Below are positions 1 through 10,140 of a stretch of 64,000 nucleotides of DNA, piece by piece (position 1 is the stretch's first letter; each line of letters begins with the position of its first letter). The stretch comes from Collinsella sp. (GTDB taxonomy: Bacteria > Actinomycetota > Coriobacteriia > Coriobacteriales > Coriobacteriaceae). The notes under the pieces were generated by a model. The model saw nothing but the letters and a program-made list of their open reading frames with translations. It did no database searches and was not told the origin of the DNA. Made by a program: the position numbers and the translations under genes. The stretch lies in the NCBI GenBank assembly GCA_018378775.1, contig JAGZWV010000001.1, positions 62,001-126,000 on the forward strand, written 5' to 3'.

Positions 1-752
1 GTTGCCTTGGTCACGCTTGTAGCGCCGATGCCGGTGATACGGGCAATTTGCTTGACCGTGAGATGCGCCCGCCTAAGCCTCAGCAGACACGCATCGCGTT
101 CGGGGCGTGGCAGGGCTTTGAGCAGTGCAGGATCTATGCTCGGCAGAACTTCGCGCGCAACGGAAAGGGCCTCCTCATCGGGGATCCGCCGGCGTGGAAG
201 AACCTCCATTGACCAGATGCGCCCGGCAACTTCCTCGAGATGCTCGCAATAGCAACGAGAGCCACCGACAATATCGAGCATAGGGGCCGCATCACAGATG
301 TCAAAGGGATCATAGCCCAGCTGATACGCCTTATAGCTTGACCAGCGGTACACATCGAGCGAGTCAAGCGCACCCTTCACGGGATTGAGATGAATATAGT
401 CGAGCAGCTGCACCGCCTGCGCGTCCGACTCAACCGCGACCCGCGAATAGCGATTGTCAAACAGATGTCCCGTTCTCCCCGTTTTTCCATTGAAATACTT
501 AGCATATGCCGTCAGCGCGCACTGCATTGCCTTTGAAAGGTTGTCAAATGGGTCATCAACCATCAAATGGAAGTGATTGTCCATAAGGCACCAAGCCAAC
601 ACCGCCACTTCATGGCGCGCAAACCTGTCCGAGATATCCGATAAGAAACGATAACGGTCGGAGTCATCTTCAAAAATAATCTGTTTGGAGTTGCCGCGGT
701 CAAAGACGTGGTAATAGCCAGTGATCGAAACGGGGCGGGCGCATCGGGGCAT
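1..752 (-). CDS. RAYT-like / IS200-type Y1 transposase, 3' end beyond window
   Basis: Single-strand DNA nuclease of the Y1_Tnp (HUH) superfamily; RAYT members are thought to act on REP palindromes. The visible 250 codons start at ATG 752 behind a strong GAAAGGAGAG ribosome site. The HUH motif is NHFHLMV (His60 and His62) and the likely catalytic tyrosine lies in YAKYFN (about residue 86), followed by the family block GHLFDNRY and DYIHLNPVKG. The C-terminal part visible here ends in a helix-turn-helix-like stretch (LTVKQIARITGIG). It has no inverted-repeat ends or second transposase gene nearby, which favours a domesticated RAYT over a mobile IS200. The gene runs off the left edge, so its true length is unknown. 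Confidence 0.85.
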   Translation of the reverse strand, partial: MPRCARPVSITGYYHVFDRGNSKQIIFEDDSDRYRFLSDISDRFARHEVAVLAWCLMDNHFHLMVDDPFDNLSKAMQCALTAYAKYFNGKTGRTGHLFDNRYSRVAVESDAQAVQLLDYIHLNPVKGALDSLDVYRWSSYKAYQLGYDPFDICDAAPMLDIVGGSRCYCEHLEEVAGRIWSMEVLPRRRIPDEEALSVAREVLPSIDPALLKALPRPERDACLLRLRRAHLTVKQIARITGIGATSVTKA

Positions 753-947
753 AATCTCTCCTTTCAAAACTGTTCAGGCAACACCTAAAAGGAGAGAAGC
801 AACGCGAAATGCTGAGCCTGCAACCTATTTATATCCAATAAGCGGCAATAACAGGCCCAGAACGGCAAAATGGCAAAACGATGTCTGTCCCAAGTAAGCC
901 TGTCCCCAACGAGCGGGGCGGAAGAGCAGGCAAATAGTTTTAGTTAG

Positions 948-971
948 AACGTTTCAGTTTATTGAAGCGTT
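948..971. promoter_or_regulatory. Imperfect inverted repeat upstream of adhE, possible operator
   Basis: AACGTTTCA and TGAAGCGTT are inverted copies with one mismatch and a 6-base spacer. They lie about 50-75 bases upstream of the adhE -10 box. The half-site does not match the Rex consensus, so the cognate regulator is unknown. Operator function is inferred from position and symmetry only. Confidence 0.4.
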
Positions 972-1018
972 TTAGTGTGCCTTTTAAAGGAATCTGACCG
1001 TTCGCCGAATAATTTCTT

Positions 1019-1026
1019 GCTATCAT
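1019..1026 (+). promoter_or_regulatory. adhE promoter, extended -10
   Basis: TATCAT at 1021-1026 is preceded by TGC, giving an extended -10 element. No good -35 box lies 16-18 bases upstream, which fits an extended -10 or activated promoter. Transcription would begin near 1033, leaving a leader of about 33 bases with an AAGGAG ribosome site before ATG 1067. Confidence 0.5.
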
Positions 1027-1066
1027 GCAAGGCGTAGGGTAAATCTCCGATCGCAAGGAGACACAA

Positions 1067-3715
1067 ATGGTGAAAAAGTCACCGGAAAACACTACTCCCG
1101 CAATTGTGGACAACGTAGAGGCGCTTGAGGCTAAGCTCGCTCAGATGCGAGAGGCCCAGGCGCTTTTTGCTACGTACACGCAGGAGCAGGTCGACAAGAT
1201 CTTCTATGAGGCCGCCATGGCCGCCAACAAGGCTCGTATCCCGTTGGCGAAGATGGCCATCGAGGAGACCGGCCGCGGCGTTCTTGAGGACAAGGTCATC
1301 AAGAACCACTACGCCGCAGAGTACATCTATAACGCTTACAAGAACACCAAGACCTGTGGTGTCCTGGAGCGCGACGAGGCTTACGGCATCACCAAGATCG
1401 CCGAGCCCATCGGCATCGTGGGCGCCGTCATCCCGACGACCAACCCCACCTCCACCGCGATCTTCAAGACGCTGATCAGCCTGAAGACCCGCAACGCCAT
1501 CATCATCTCCCCGCACCCGGCTGCCGCCAAGTGCACCATCGCCGCCGCCAAGCTCGTGCTTGACGCCGCCGTCAAGGCCGGCGCCCCCGAGGGCATCATC
1601 GGCTGGGTCGATGTCCCCTCCATCGAGCTGACCAACATGGTCATGCGCGACGTCGACATCATCCTCGCCACCGGTGGCCCGGGCATGGTCAGGGCCGCCT
1701 ACTCCTCGGGCAAGCCCGCCCTGGGCGTTGGCGCCGGTAACACCCCGGTCGTCATCGACGACACCGCCGACGTGCTGCTCGCCGTCAACTCCATCATCCA
1801 CTCCAAGACCTTCGACAACGGCATGATCTGCGCTTCCGAGCAGTCCGTGACCGTCATCGACACCATCTATGACCAGGTCAAGGCCGAGTTCCAGAAGCGC
1901 GGCTGCTACTTCGTCAAGCAGGGTGCCGAGATGGAGGCCCTGCGTGCCGCCATGTTCAAGAACGGCGCCCTCGATCACCGCATCCCCGGCATGGCTGCCG
2001 CCAAGATCGCCGAGCTCGCCGGCATCGAGGTTCCCGCCAAGACCAAGATCCTGATCGCCGAGGTCACCTCCACCGACCCCGCCAAGGAGGAGTTCTCCCA
2101 CGAGAAGCTCTCCCCGGTCCTGGCCATGTATCACGCCAAGGACTTCCAGGAGGCCGTCGACAAGGCCGAGCACCTGGTGCTCGCCGGTGGCCCGGGCCAC
2201 ACCGCCTCTCTGTACGTGCACCCCGCCCAGGCCGAGAAGATCAGCCTGTTCGAGCACGTCATGAAGGCCTGCCGTATCGTCATCAACACCCCGTCCTCGC
2301 ACGGTGGCATCGGTGACCTGTACAACTTTGGCATGAAGCCGTCTCTGACCCTGGGCTGCGGCTCCTGGGGCGGCAACTCCGTCTCCGAGAACGTTGGGGT
2401 GAAGCACTTGATCAACGTTAAGACTGTGGCCGAGCGCCGTGAGAACATGCTGTGGTTCCGCGCTCCCGAGAAGGTCTACTTCAAGAAGGGTTCCACGCCC
2501 GTCGCCCTCGACGAGCTGGGCAACGTCATGGGCAAGAAGCGCGCCTTCATCGTTACCGACCAGTTCCTCTTCAAGAATGGCAACACCCGCGCCATCGAGG
2601 CCAAGCTCGACGAGATGGGCATCGCCCACGACTGCTTCTACGACGTCGAGCCCGATCCGTCGCTGCAGTGCGCACGTCGCGGCGCCAAGCAGATGGCTCT
2701 CTTTGAGCCGGACGTCATCATCGCCGTCGGCGGTGGCTCCGCTATGGACGCCGGCAAGATCATGTGGATGATGTACGAGCACCCCGAGTGCAAGTTTGAG
2801 GACATGGCCATGGACTTCATGGACATCCGCAAGCGTATCTTCACCTTCCCCGAGATGGGCAAGAAGGCCTACTTCGTCGCCGTCCCGACCTCCTCGGGTA
2901 CCGGCTCCGAGTGCACGCCGTTCGCCATCATCACCGACAAGGAGACCGGCATCAAGTGGCCGCTCGCCGACTACGCGCTGCTCCCCAACATGGCTATCGT
3001 CGACGCCGACAACTGCATGACCGCCCCGCGCGGCCTGACCGCTGCCTCCGGCATCGACGTCATGACCCACGCCATCGAGTCCTACGTCTCCATCATGGCT
3101 TCCGACTACACCAAGGGCCTCTCCGAGCGCGCTGCCAAGCTCGTCTTTGAGAACCTGCCCTCCAGCTTCACGAACGGCGCCAAGGACCCGCACGCCCGCG
3201 AGGAGATGCACAACGCCTCCTGCATGGCCGGTATGGCCTTCGCCAACGCCTTCCTGGGCCTCAACCACTCCATGGCTCACAAGCTCGGCGCTTTCCATCA
3301 CCTGCCCCACGGCATCGCTAACGCCGTCATCCTGACCCGCGTCATGCGCTACAACGCCGCCGAGGCTCCCGTCAAGATGGGTACCTTCTCCCAGTATCCT
3401 TACCCCAACGCGCTGCACAACTACGCCGAGATGGCCAAGTACTGCGGCATCGAGGGCAAGGACGACAAGGAGGTCTTCGAGAACTTCATCACGAAGCTCG
3501 AGGAGCTCAAGGACTTCATCGGTGTCAAGAAGACCATCGCCGACTACGGTGTTGACGAGCAGTACTTCCTCGACACCCTCGACGAGATGACCGAGCAGGC
3601 ATTCAACGACCAGTGCACCGGCGCTAACCCGCGCTACCCGCTCATGAGCGAGATCAAGGAGCTCTACCTGGACGCCTACTACGGCCGCGAGCCCCAGGAC
3701 TACGCCGTCTGCTAG
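1067..3715 (+). CDS. adhE: Bifunctional acetaldehyde-CoA / alcohol dehydrogenase AdhE
   Basis: Cytoplasmic fermentation enzyme that reduces acetyl-CoA to acetaldehyde and then ethanol, regenerating NAD+ from two NADH; usually forms spirosome filaments. The 882 aa match the full-length family. Residues about 20-440 are the CoA-acylating aldehyde dehydrogenase domain, with catalytic Cys255 in FDNGMICASEQS. Residues about 460-870 are the iron-dependent alcohol dehydrogenase domain, with the nucleotide motif GGGSAMDAGK and metal-ligand histidines in DVMTHAIESY, GLNHSMAHKLGAFHH and LPHGIAN. ATG 1067 follows AAGGAG at a proper distance. Codon use is strongly biased to C/G third positions, as in highly expressed genes. 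It is transcribed alone or with the small phosphotransferase downstream. Confidence 0.97.
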   Translation: MVKKSPENTTPAIVDNVEALEAKLAQMREAQALFATYTQEQVDKIFYEAAMAANKARIPLAKMAIEETGRGVLEDKVIKNHYAAEYIYNAYKNTKTCGVLERDEAYGITKIAEPIGIVGAVIPTTNPTSTAIFKTLISLKTRNAIIISPHPAAAKCTIAAAKLVLDAAVKAGAPEGIIGWVDVPSIELTNMVMRDVDIILATGGPGMVRAAYSSGKPALGVGAGNTPVVIDDTADVLLAVNSIIHSKTFDNGMICASEQSVTVIDTIYDQVKAEFQKRGCYFVKQGAEMEALRAAMFKNGALDHRIPGMAAAKIAELAGIEVPAKTKILIAEVTSTDPAKEEFSHEKLSPVLAMYHAKDFQEAVDKAEHLVLAGGPGHTASLYVHPAQAEKISLFEHVMKACRIVINTPSSHGGIGDLYNFGMKPSLTLGCGSWGGNSVSENVGVKHLINVKTVAERRENMLWFRAPEKVYFKKGSTPVALDELGNVMGKKRAFIVTDQFLFKNGNTRAIEAKLDEMGIAHDCFYDVEPDPSLQCARRGAKQMALFEPDVIIAVGGGSAMDAGKIMWMMYEHPECKFEDMAMDFMDIRKRIFTFPEMGKKAYFVAVPTSSGTGSECTPFAIITDKETGIKWPLADYALLPNMAIVDADNCMTAPRGLTAASGIDVMTHAIESYVSIMASDYTKGLSERAAKLVFENLPSSFTNGAKDPHAREEMHNASCMAGMAFANAFLGLNHSMAHKLGAFHHLPHGIANAVILTRVMRYNAAEAPVKMGTFSQYPYPNALHNYAEMAKYCGIEGKDDKEVFENFITKLEELKDFIGVKKTIADYGVDEQYFLDTLDEMTEQAFNDQCTGANPRYPLMSEIKELYLDAYYGREPQDYAVC

Positions 3716-3734
3716 TTTTTAGCACGGTTTTTTG

Positions 3735-3771
3735 CGGCGGGGGTGCACGGGTGTTTCACACACCCCCGCCG
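3735..3771 (+). terminator. GC-rich hairpin after adhE without a U-tract
   Basis: CGGCGGGGGTG (3735-3745) pairs perfectly with CACCCCCGCCG (3761-3771) around a 15-base loop. No T-run follows, so it is not a textbook intrinsic terminator; it may be a leaky terminator or an mRNA 3' stabiliser that leaves some read-through into the next gene. Confidence 0.5.
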
Positions 3772-3804
3772 TCGCTTCTATCGCATCGTTGAAAGGATGC
3801 AACC

Positions 3805-4569
3805 ATGCTGTTACCCGATTCCAAGACCGAGCTCGTCCGCCGTGGCAACAAGGTCGTTTACGACCTGGGAGACAAGATCGTCAAGGTCTTTAACGAGACC
3901 AAGCCTGTCTCCGACGTGTTCAACGAGGCTTTGAATCTTGCCCGCATCAATGAGTGCGGCATCCGCAGCCCCAAGGCTCTCGAGGTTTCCCAGCTCGAGA
4001 ACGCCAACGGCTGGGCGCTCGTGACCGAGAAGGTTCCGGGCACCACCCTTGCCGAGAAGATGACTGCCGAGCCCCAGCGCTTTGGTGAGTACCTCGAGAT
4101 GTTCGTCGACCTCCAGATCGAAATCCACGGCTACACCTCCCCGCTGCTCAACCGTCAGCGCGACAAGTTCGCCCGCATGATCGACAGCCTTGATCAGCTC
4201 AATGCCACCACGCGCTACAACCTTCAGGAGCGTCTGGACGGCATGACCAAGGAGTTCAAGGTCTGCCACGGCGACTTCAACCCCTCCAACGTCATCGTCG
4301 GCGACGACGGCCAGCTCTATGTGTGCGACTGGGCACACGCCACCCAGGGCTCCCCTGCTGCCGACGTTGCCACCACCTACCTGCTCTTTGCCCTCAACAG
4401 CAAGGACCAGGCCGAGGCCTACCTGGAGCTCTACTGCGACCGTGCCGACATGCCCATGCAGGTCGTGCGTCAGTGGACGAGCATCGTCGCCGCTTCCGAG
4501 CTCGCTCGTAAGCGCAACGTGAACGATGAGTTCCTGAAGAACTGGATCGACGTCGTCGATTATCAGTAA
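3805..4569 (+). CDS. Aminoglycoside phosphotransferase (APH)-fold small-molecule kinase
   Basis: Predicted ATP-dependent phosphotransferase of the protein-kinase-like APH family; substrate unknown. The 254-aa protein has a Gly-poor nucleotide lobe (residues about 8-85) followed by the catalytic loop VCHGDFNPSN (His155, Asp157, Asn162) and the metal-binding VCDW motif (Asp175). It resembles the choline/thiamine-kinase-like TIGR02172 group more than true resistance enzymes, so a drug-resistance role should not be assumed. ATG 3805 follows GAAAGGATG. It sits 89 bases after adhE, behind a U-less hairpin, and ends before a strong terminator at 4607. Confidence 0.8.
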   Translation: MLLPDSKTELVRRGNKVVYDLGDKIVKVFNETKPVSDVFNEALNLARINECGIRSPKALEVSQLENANGWALVTEKVPGTTLAEKMTAEPQRFGEYLEMFVDLQIEIHGYTSPLLNRQRDKFARMIDSLDQLNATTRYNLQERLDGMTKEFKVCHGDFNPSNVIVGDDGQLYVCDWAHATQGSPAADVATTYLLFALNSKDQAEAYLELYCDRADMPMQVVRQWTSIVAASELARKRNVNDEFLKNWIDVVDYQ

Positions 4570-4606
4570 TATTTGAGCGATTTATTTCGCATCGGAGGCA
4601 TAATGG

Positions 4607-4640
4607 AAAACCCCGCAGCTCGCATGGGCTGTGGGGTTTT
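4607..4640 (+). terminator. Intrinsic terminator of adhE-phosphotransferase unit
   Basis: AAAACCCCGCAGC (4607-4619) pairs with GCTGTGGGGTTTT (4628-4640) with one G-U pair and an 8-base loop; CCTTTT follows on the plus strand. Confidence 0.85.
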
Positions 4641-4673
4641 CCTTTTAGATATCGAGGATGCTACAAGATAATA

Positions 4674-4717
4674 GGACGGCCCCGCATCTCCCCGATTGGA
4701 GAAATGCGGGGCCGTCC
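4674..4717 (-). terminator. Intrinsic terminator after proS
   Basis: GGACGGCCCCGCAT (4674-4687) pairs perfectly with ATGCGGGGCCGTCC (4704-4717); a CTCC/GGAG pair extends the stem inside the loop. It lies 30 bases past the proS stop and closes the long minus-strand operon; the U-tract is weak (CTATTATCTT). Confidence 0.8.
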
Positions 4718-4747
4718 CACATATCGAACTACAAGCGAAATCGTCGA

Positions 4748-6469
<1,722 letters not shown>

Positions 6470-7552
6470 TTATTTCTCCTCAATAAGCTTGTCGACCTCT
6501 GCCATAAGCGCGTCGACAATTTGGTCCTCAGCTACTTTACCAATGATCTGGCCATGCGAAAAGAGCAAGGCCTGACCACGTCCGCAAGCAACGCCCAAGT
6601 CGGCGTCAGAGGCCTCGCCGGGGCCATTGACCGCGCATCCCATAACGGCGATCGAAAGCGGCGCGGAGTAGTTCTTAAGCCGCTCGGTGACCTCCTCGGC
6701 GATGGGAATGAGGTTAACCTGGCAGCGGGCGCACGTGGGGCACGAGACAATCTCGGGGCCACGGCGACGCAGGCCCAACGACTGCAGAATACCCCAGGCA
6801 ACCGGCGGCTCCTCAACCGGATCGGCCGTGAGCGACACACGCATGGTGTCGCCAATGCCTTCGGAAAGCAAGATACCCAAGCCTACAGAGCTCTTGATGG
6901 TGCCCTGAAGCTTGGTACCCGCCTCGGTTACGCCCAGGTGAAGCGGAACGTGGGGAATCTCACGCGACAGGGCTCGATAGGTATCGAGCGTCGTTTGCAC
7001 GCTATGGGCCTTGGCCGAAAGCACAATGTTCGTTAAGCCGCGGTCCTCAAAGTGCTTGACGAAGCGCTCGCTCGACATCACGAGCTTTTCGGGCTGCGTG
7101 AGGTCGTCGCGCTCGGCGATATCCTGCTCAAGCGAGCCCGCGTTCACGCCAATGCGAATCGCACAGCCCGCAGAACCCGCAGCATCGATCACCGCATCGA
7201 CCTTGGCCCAATCGCCAATGTTGCCGGGATTGATGCGGAGCTTGGCGGCACCGGCCTCCACAGCGCCAATGGCCAGCTTGTGGTTAAAGTGGATATCGGC
7301 AACGATTGGCACCGGAGACTCGGCACAGATGGTGCGGAAACCCTCAAGCGCGGCCTCAGTGGGCACGCTCACACGCACGATATCGCAGCCAGCCTGCGCC
7401 AACGCGCACACTTGCGCAAGTGTTGCCTTGGCATCAGCGGTATCGGTGCAGGTCATGGATTGGACCACCACCGGCGCACCGCCACCGATCTGCACACCGC
7501 CCACATGCACGGGGCGCGTCAAATCGCGAGGCAAAGGATGGGATAAAGACAA
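6470..7552 (-). CDS. ispG: 4-hydroxy-3-methylbut-2-en-1-yl diphosphate synthase (flavodoxin/ferredoxin)
   Basis: [4Fe-4S] enzyme of the MEP pathway that converts MEcPP to HMBPP. The TIM-barrel part begins with VHVGGVQIGG and the iron-sulphur domain carries CPTCARC (about residue 270) and CAVNGPGE (about residue 305). The open frame reaches 7639 but that would overlap rseP by 74 bases with an unconserved Cys-rich N-terminus. TTG at 7552 is preferred because AGGGGAG lies 8 bases upstream, just after the rseP stop; GTG 7561 sits too close to that site. The resulting 360 aa match the family. It shares the operon with dxr, so two MEP steps flank rseP. Confidence 0.95.
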   Translation of the reverse strand: MSLSHPLPRDLTRPVHVGGVQIGGGAPVVVQSMTCTDTADAKATLAQVCALAQAGCDIVRVSVPTEAALEGFRTICAESPVPIVADIHFNHKLAIGAVEAGAAKLRINPGNIGDWAKVDAVIDAAGSAGCAIRIGVNAGSLEQDIAERDDLTQPEKLVMSSERFVKHFEDRGLTNIVLSAKAHSVQTTLDTYRALSREIPHVPLHLGVTEAGTKLQGTIKSSVGLGILLSEGIGDTMRVSLTADPVEEPPVAWGILQSLGLRRRGPEIVSCPTCARCQVNLIPIAEEVTERLKNYSAPLSIAVMGCAVNGPGEASDADLGVACGRGQALLFSHGQIIGKVAEDQIVDALMAEVDKLIEEK

Positions 7553-7565
7553 TCCAAACACTCCC

Positions 7566-8927
7566 CTACAGAATAAATCGAAGGATGTCGGAACGAAGCA
7601 TATAGACAAACAGCAGCACAAAGAGCGCGATGCCCACATAGCTCACAATCGTCTGGACCTTGAGCGGAAGCTCGCGGCCCACAATCTTTTGAATGATCTC
7701 GATGACCAGCTTGCCGCCATCGAGTGGTGGGATGGGCAGCAGGTTCATAAAGCCAAGCGAGAACGAAATGAGGGCGGCAAACGAAAGGAACGTGGCAGGG
7801 CCGGCAGCAGCAGCCTGTGAGGACATAACGCTAATACCCACGATCGACGAGGACTGGTCGAGAATCTCCATCGTATGCTGCGGCTGGAGTAGGCGCATCA
7901 CGCCCTCCGCTGTCTGCACGACATAGGAGAAAGACAGGCGAGCCGACGTGATGAGGTCTAAACGGACCACCTGCGTAGAGGCATACACACCTAGGCGCTC
8001 ATCCTCTTTGAGCGCAACCGTGGTCGAATGCTGCTTGCCGTCACGCTCGTACTCGATGGCGATATCGTCCTTACCGGCAGCCTTGCCGATGGCATCGTAA
8101 ACGTCCATCCAGGTAGAGCACGATACTCCGTCAACCGAAAGGATCGCGTCGCCGCCCTCGATACCCGCCTTGGCGGCAATAGACCCCTCGTCAACCTGAC
8201 CGATCACGTTGGTATCCATCGGCACGGTGACACCCGTAATGGAATAGATGCTCATAAGGAGCAAAAAACCCGTCAGGATATTGACGAGAATGCCCGCGAG
8301 CAGCATAAAGGCGCGCTTGAGAAAACCCTGGCCCAGATAGGTATGCGAACGCTCTTGCGCAAGGAACTCGGCTTCGCCGCACGGCAGCTCCCACACATCG
8401 CCCTCGGCAGTCGCATGCTCTCGATCGAACCGGCGGCCGTCAAAGGTGGTGTAACCCGCAGCGTCTCGAGGCAGTGTCTGATACTTAGTGGGATAGTAGC
8501 TCGGTGAGGGCTTCTCCCCTTCCTCATACCAAGGTGCGATGGAGCCCCAGCCCAGCAACAGAGCACAAGCCTCGAGCACATCCTCCTCGGAAAGCTCGAG
8601 CTCGACAGCAAGGTCGGCCACGGTCACGCGACCATGACGGTAGATAGCCGCGAGCACGCGATCGGCGCACGAGACATCGGTCGGATCCATACCACAGATG
8701 GCAGCGTAGCCACCCAGCAGCAGCGGGGTCACGCCAAACTTGGTTCCAATGCGACGCGACGTGTAATGGATGTCAAAGCGGCACGGCAGGCCCAAAAAGA
8801 ACTCGGTCACACGGACGCCGCAGGCACGCGCCGCCAAAAAGTGGCCACCCTCGTGCAAAAACACGAGGACGGAAAGCATCAGCAGGCCCCAAAAGACCGA
8901 TGAAAGAACGCTCAGAACAGTATCCAT
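7566..8927 (-). CDS. rseP: RseP-family site-2 membrane metalloprotease with PDZ domain and cytosolic insertion
   Basis: Intramembrane zinc protease (M50B). TM1 carries the HEGGH zinc motif (His25) and the C-terminal half carries NLLPIPPLDGG; a PDZ domain (about residues 230-320) precedes it. The 453 aa are longer than usual because about 110 residues are inserted between the first membrane helix and the AGILVNI helix (about residues 83-195). The first half of this insert (about 87-127; VTVADLAVELELSEEDVLEA) looks like a winged helix-turn-helix. ATG 8927 was chosen over the TTG at 8942, which touches the AAGGA site. It lies between dxr and ispG, a common bacterial arrangement with cdsA and uppS. 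Confidence 0.92.
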   Translation of the reverse strand: MDTVLSVLSSVFWGLLMLSVLVFLHEGGHFLAARACGVRVTEFFLGLPCRFDIHYTSRRIGTKFGVTPLLLGGYAAICGMDPTDVSCADRVLAAIYRHGRVTVADLAVELELSEEDVLEACALLLGWGSIAPWYEEGEKPSPSYYPTKYQTLPRDAAGYTTFDGRRFDREHATAEGDVWELPCGEAEFLAQERSHTYLGQGFLKRAFMLLAGILVNILTGFLLLMSIYSITGVTVPMDTNVIGQVDEGSIAAKAGIEGGDAILSVDGVSCSTWMDVYDAIGKAAGKDDIAIEYERDGKQHSTTVALKEDERLGVYASTQVVRLDLITSARLSFSYVVQTAEGVMRLLQPQHTMEILDQSSSIVGISVMSSQAAAAGPATFLSFAALISFSLGFMNLLPIPPLDGGKLVIEIIQKIVGRELPLKVQTIVSYVGIALFVLLFVYMLRSDILRFIL

Positions 8928-8952
8928 AAAACGAAAAAGCAATCCTTATGGG

Positions 8953-10140
8953 TTAGGAACGGGTTGCGACGAGTACCTGCGCAGCCTTTTCACGCGCCCA
9001 CGCATCGATATCGTGAAGTTGCTCAAACGAATCGACCGCCTGCACATCGTGGGCATCCATGCAGGATTCCACAATGCGATCGATATCGGTAAAGCTGCAG
9101 CCATCGCGCAGGAAGGCATCGACGGCGACCTCGTTGGCGGCATTGAGCACGCACGGCATGGTGCCACCCGTCTTGCCGGCACGCTCGGCCAGTGCCAGAC
9201 AGCGGAAGGTATCCATGTCGGCAGCATCAAACGTGAGCTGCCCCAACTCGCGAAAATCGATACGAGGCGCCGGAGTATCCCAACGCTCGGGATACGAGAA
9301 CGCGAACTGGATGGGAATACGCATGTCGGAAGCACCGAGATGCGCCATCACGGAGCCGTCGGAGAACTCGACCATAGAGTGAATCTTGGACTGACGCTGC
9401 ACGACCACGTTAATGAAATCGAGGTCGCAGTTAAACAGATGCATGGCCTCAATGCGCTCCAGGCCCTTGTTCATGAGGGTGGCGGAGTCGATGGTGATCT
9501 TGGCGCCCATGGCCCACGTGGGATGTGCGAGGGCATCGGCACGCGTCACGCGGTCGAGCTCGTCGCGCGTGCGGCCAAAAAACGGACCGCCCGAGCAGGT
9601 GAGCCAAATACAATGAGCCTCGCGTGGGTTCTCCCCCAGATAGCACTGGAAGATGGCGGAGTGCTCAGAGTCGACTGGAATAAGCTGGCCCGGTTGCGCC
9701 AACGGCATAAGCAAGTCGCCACCGACGACGAGGGACTCCTTGTTGGCAAGGGCAAGGCGCTTATTTGAGGTCAAGGCCGCATGGCTCGCCTCGAGACCGG
9801 CGGCACCCACAATAGCGACGAGTACGCAGTCGACATCGTCGCGACGCGCGAGCTCGCAAACCGCCTGCGCGCCAACGCCGAGCTTCGTTCCCTCGGGCAA
9901 CTCCTGCAGCACGGCGTCATCGCCATGAGCGACATCGGCCACGGCAACCGCCGAAACCGAGAACTCGCGGGCAGCGGCAACAAGCTCGGAGGTACTGGAG
10001 TTAACGGACAGCGCCGTCACCCGCAGGCGATCGGCATGCTGGCGGCACACATCGAGCGCCTGGGTGCCGATGGAGCCCGTACAACCCAGGATGGCAACAC
10101 GGAGGCGTCCATCGGGGCCATACGTCGTCTGGAATGACAT
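8953..10140 (-). CDS. dxr: 1-deoxy-D-xylulose 5-phosphate reductoisomerase
   Basis: Second step of the MEP isoprenoid pathway: NADPH-dependent isomerisation and reduction of DXP to MEP. The 395 aa match the family. The N-terminal Rossmann motif is ILGCTGSIGTQALDV; the metal and substrate motif is PVDSEHSAIFQCL-like, followed by the SGGPFFGR loop and a C-terminal helical domain. ATG 10140 overlaps the cdsA stop by one base (TAATG), so the two are translationally coupled. Its product joins the same operon as uppS and ispG, which links isoprenoid precursor supply to undecaprenyl carrier synthesis. Confidence 0.97.
   Translation of the reverse strand: MSFQTTYGPDGRLRVAILGCTGSIGTQALDVCRQHADRLRVTALSVNSSTSELVAAAREFSVSAVAVADVAHGDDAVLQELPEGTKLGVGAQAVCELARRDDVDCVLVAIVGAAGLEASHAALTSNKRLALANKESLVVGGDLLMPLAQPGQLIPVDSEHSAIFQCYLGENPREAHCIWLTCSGGPFFGRTRDELDRVTRADALAHPTWAMGAKITIDSATLMNKGLERIEAMHLFNCDLDFINVVVQRQSKIHSMVEFSDGSVMAHLGASDMRIPIQFAFSYPERWDTPAPRIDFRELGQLTFDAADMDTFRCLALAERAGKTGGTMPCVLNAANEVAVDAFLRDGCSFTDIDRIVESCMDAHDVQAVDSFEQLHDIDAWAREKAAQVLVATRS

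Larger units (their letters stand above)
753..1066. other. Intergenic region between RAYT gene and adhE
   Basis: This 314-base divergent region holds no gene that I can support. It contains, from left to right, the RAYT ribosome site, a pair of CTGTCCC direct repeats (885-891 and 899-905; the complement of 898-907 reads GGGGACAGGC, shared with the palindrome at 61176-61216), the imperfect inverted repeat at 948-971, and the adhE promoter. Confidence 0.6.

Noticed and set aside
1079..3418. 779-codon minus-strand frame antisense to adhE
   Set aside because: Val/Gly/Leu/Asp-biased shadow; no motifs.
3805..4569. Aminoglycoside resistance gene
   Set aside because: The APH fold is shared with many metabolic kinases; the protein is short and sits beside adhE, so resistance is not supported.
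7553..7639. N-terminal extension of ispG
   Set aside because: Overlaps the 3' end of rseP; Cys/Phe-rich and unlike any IspG; better ribosome site at TTG 7552.
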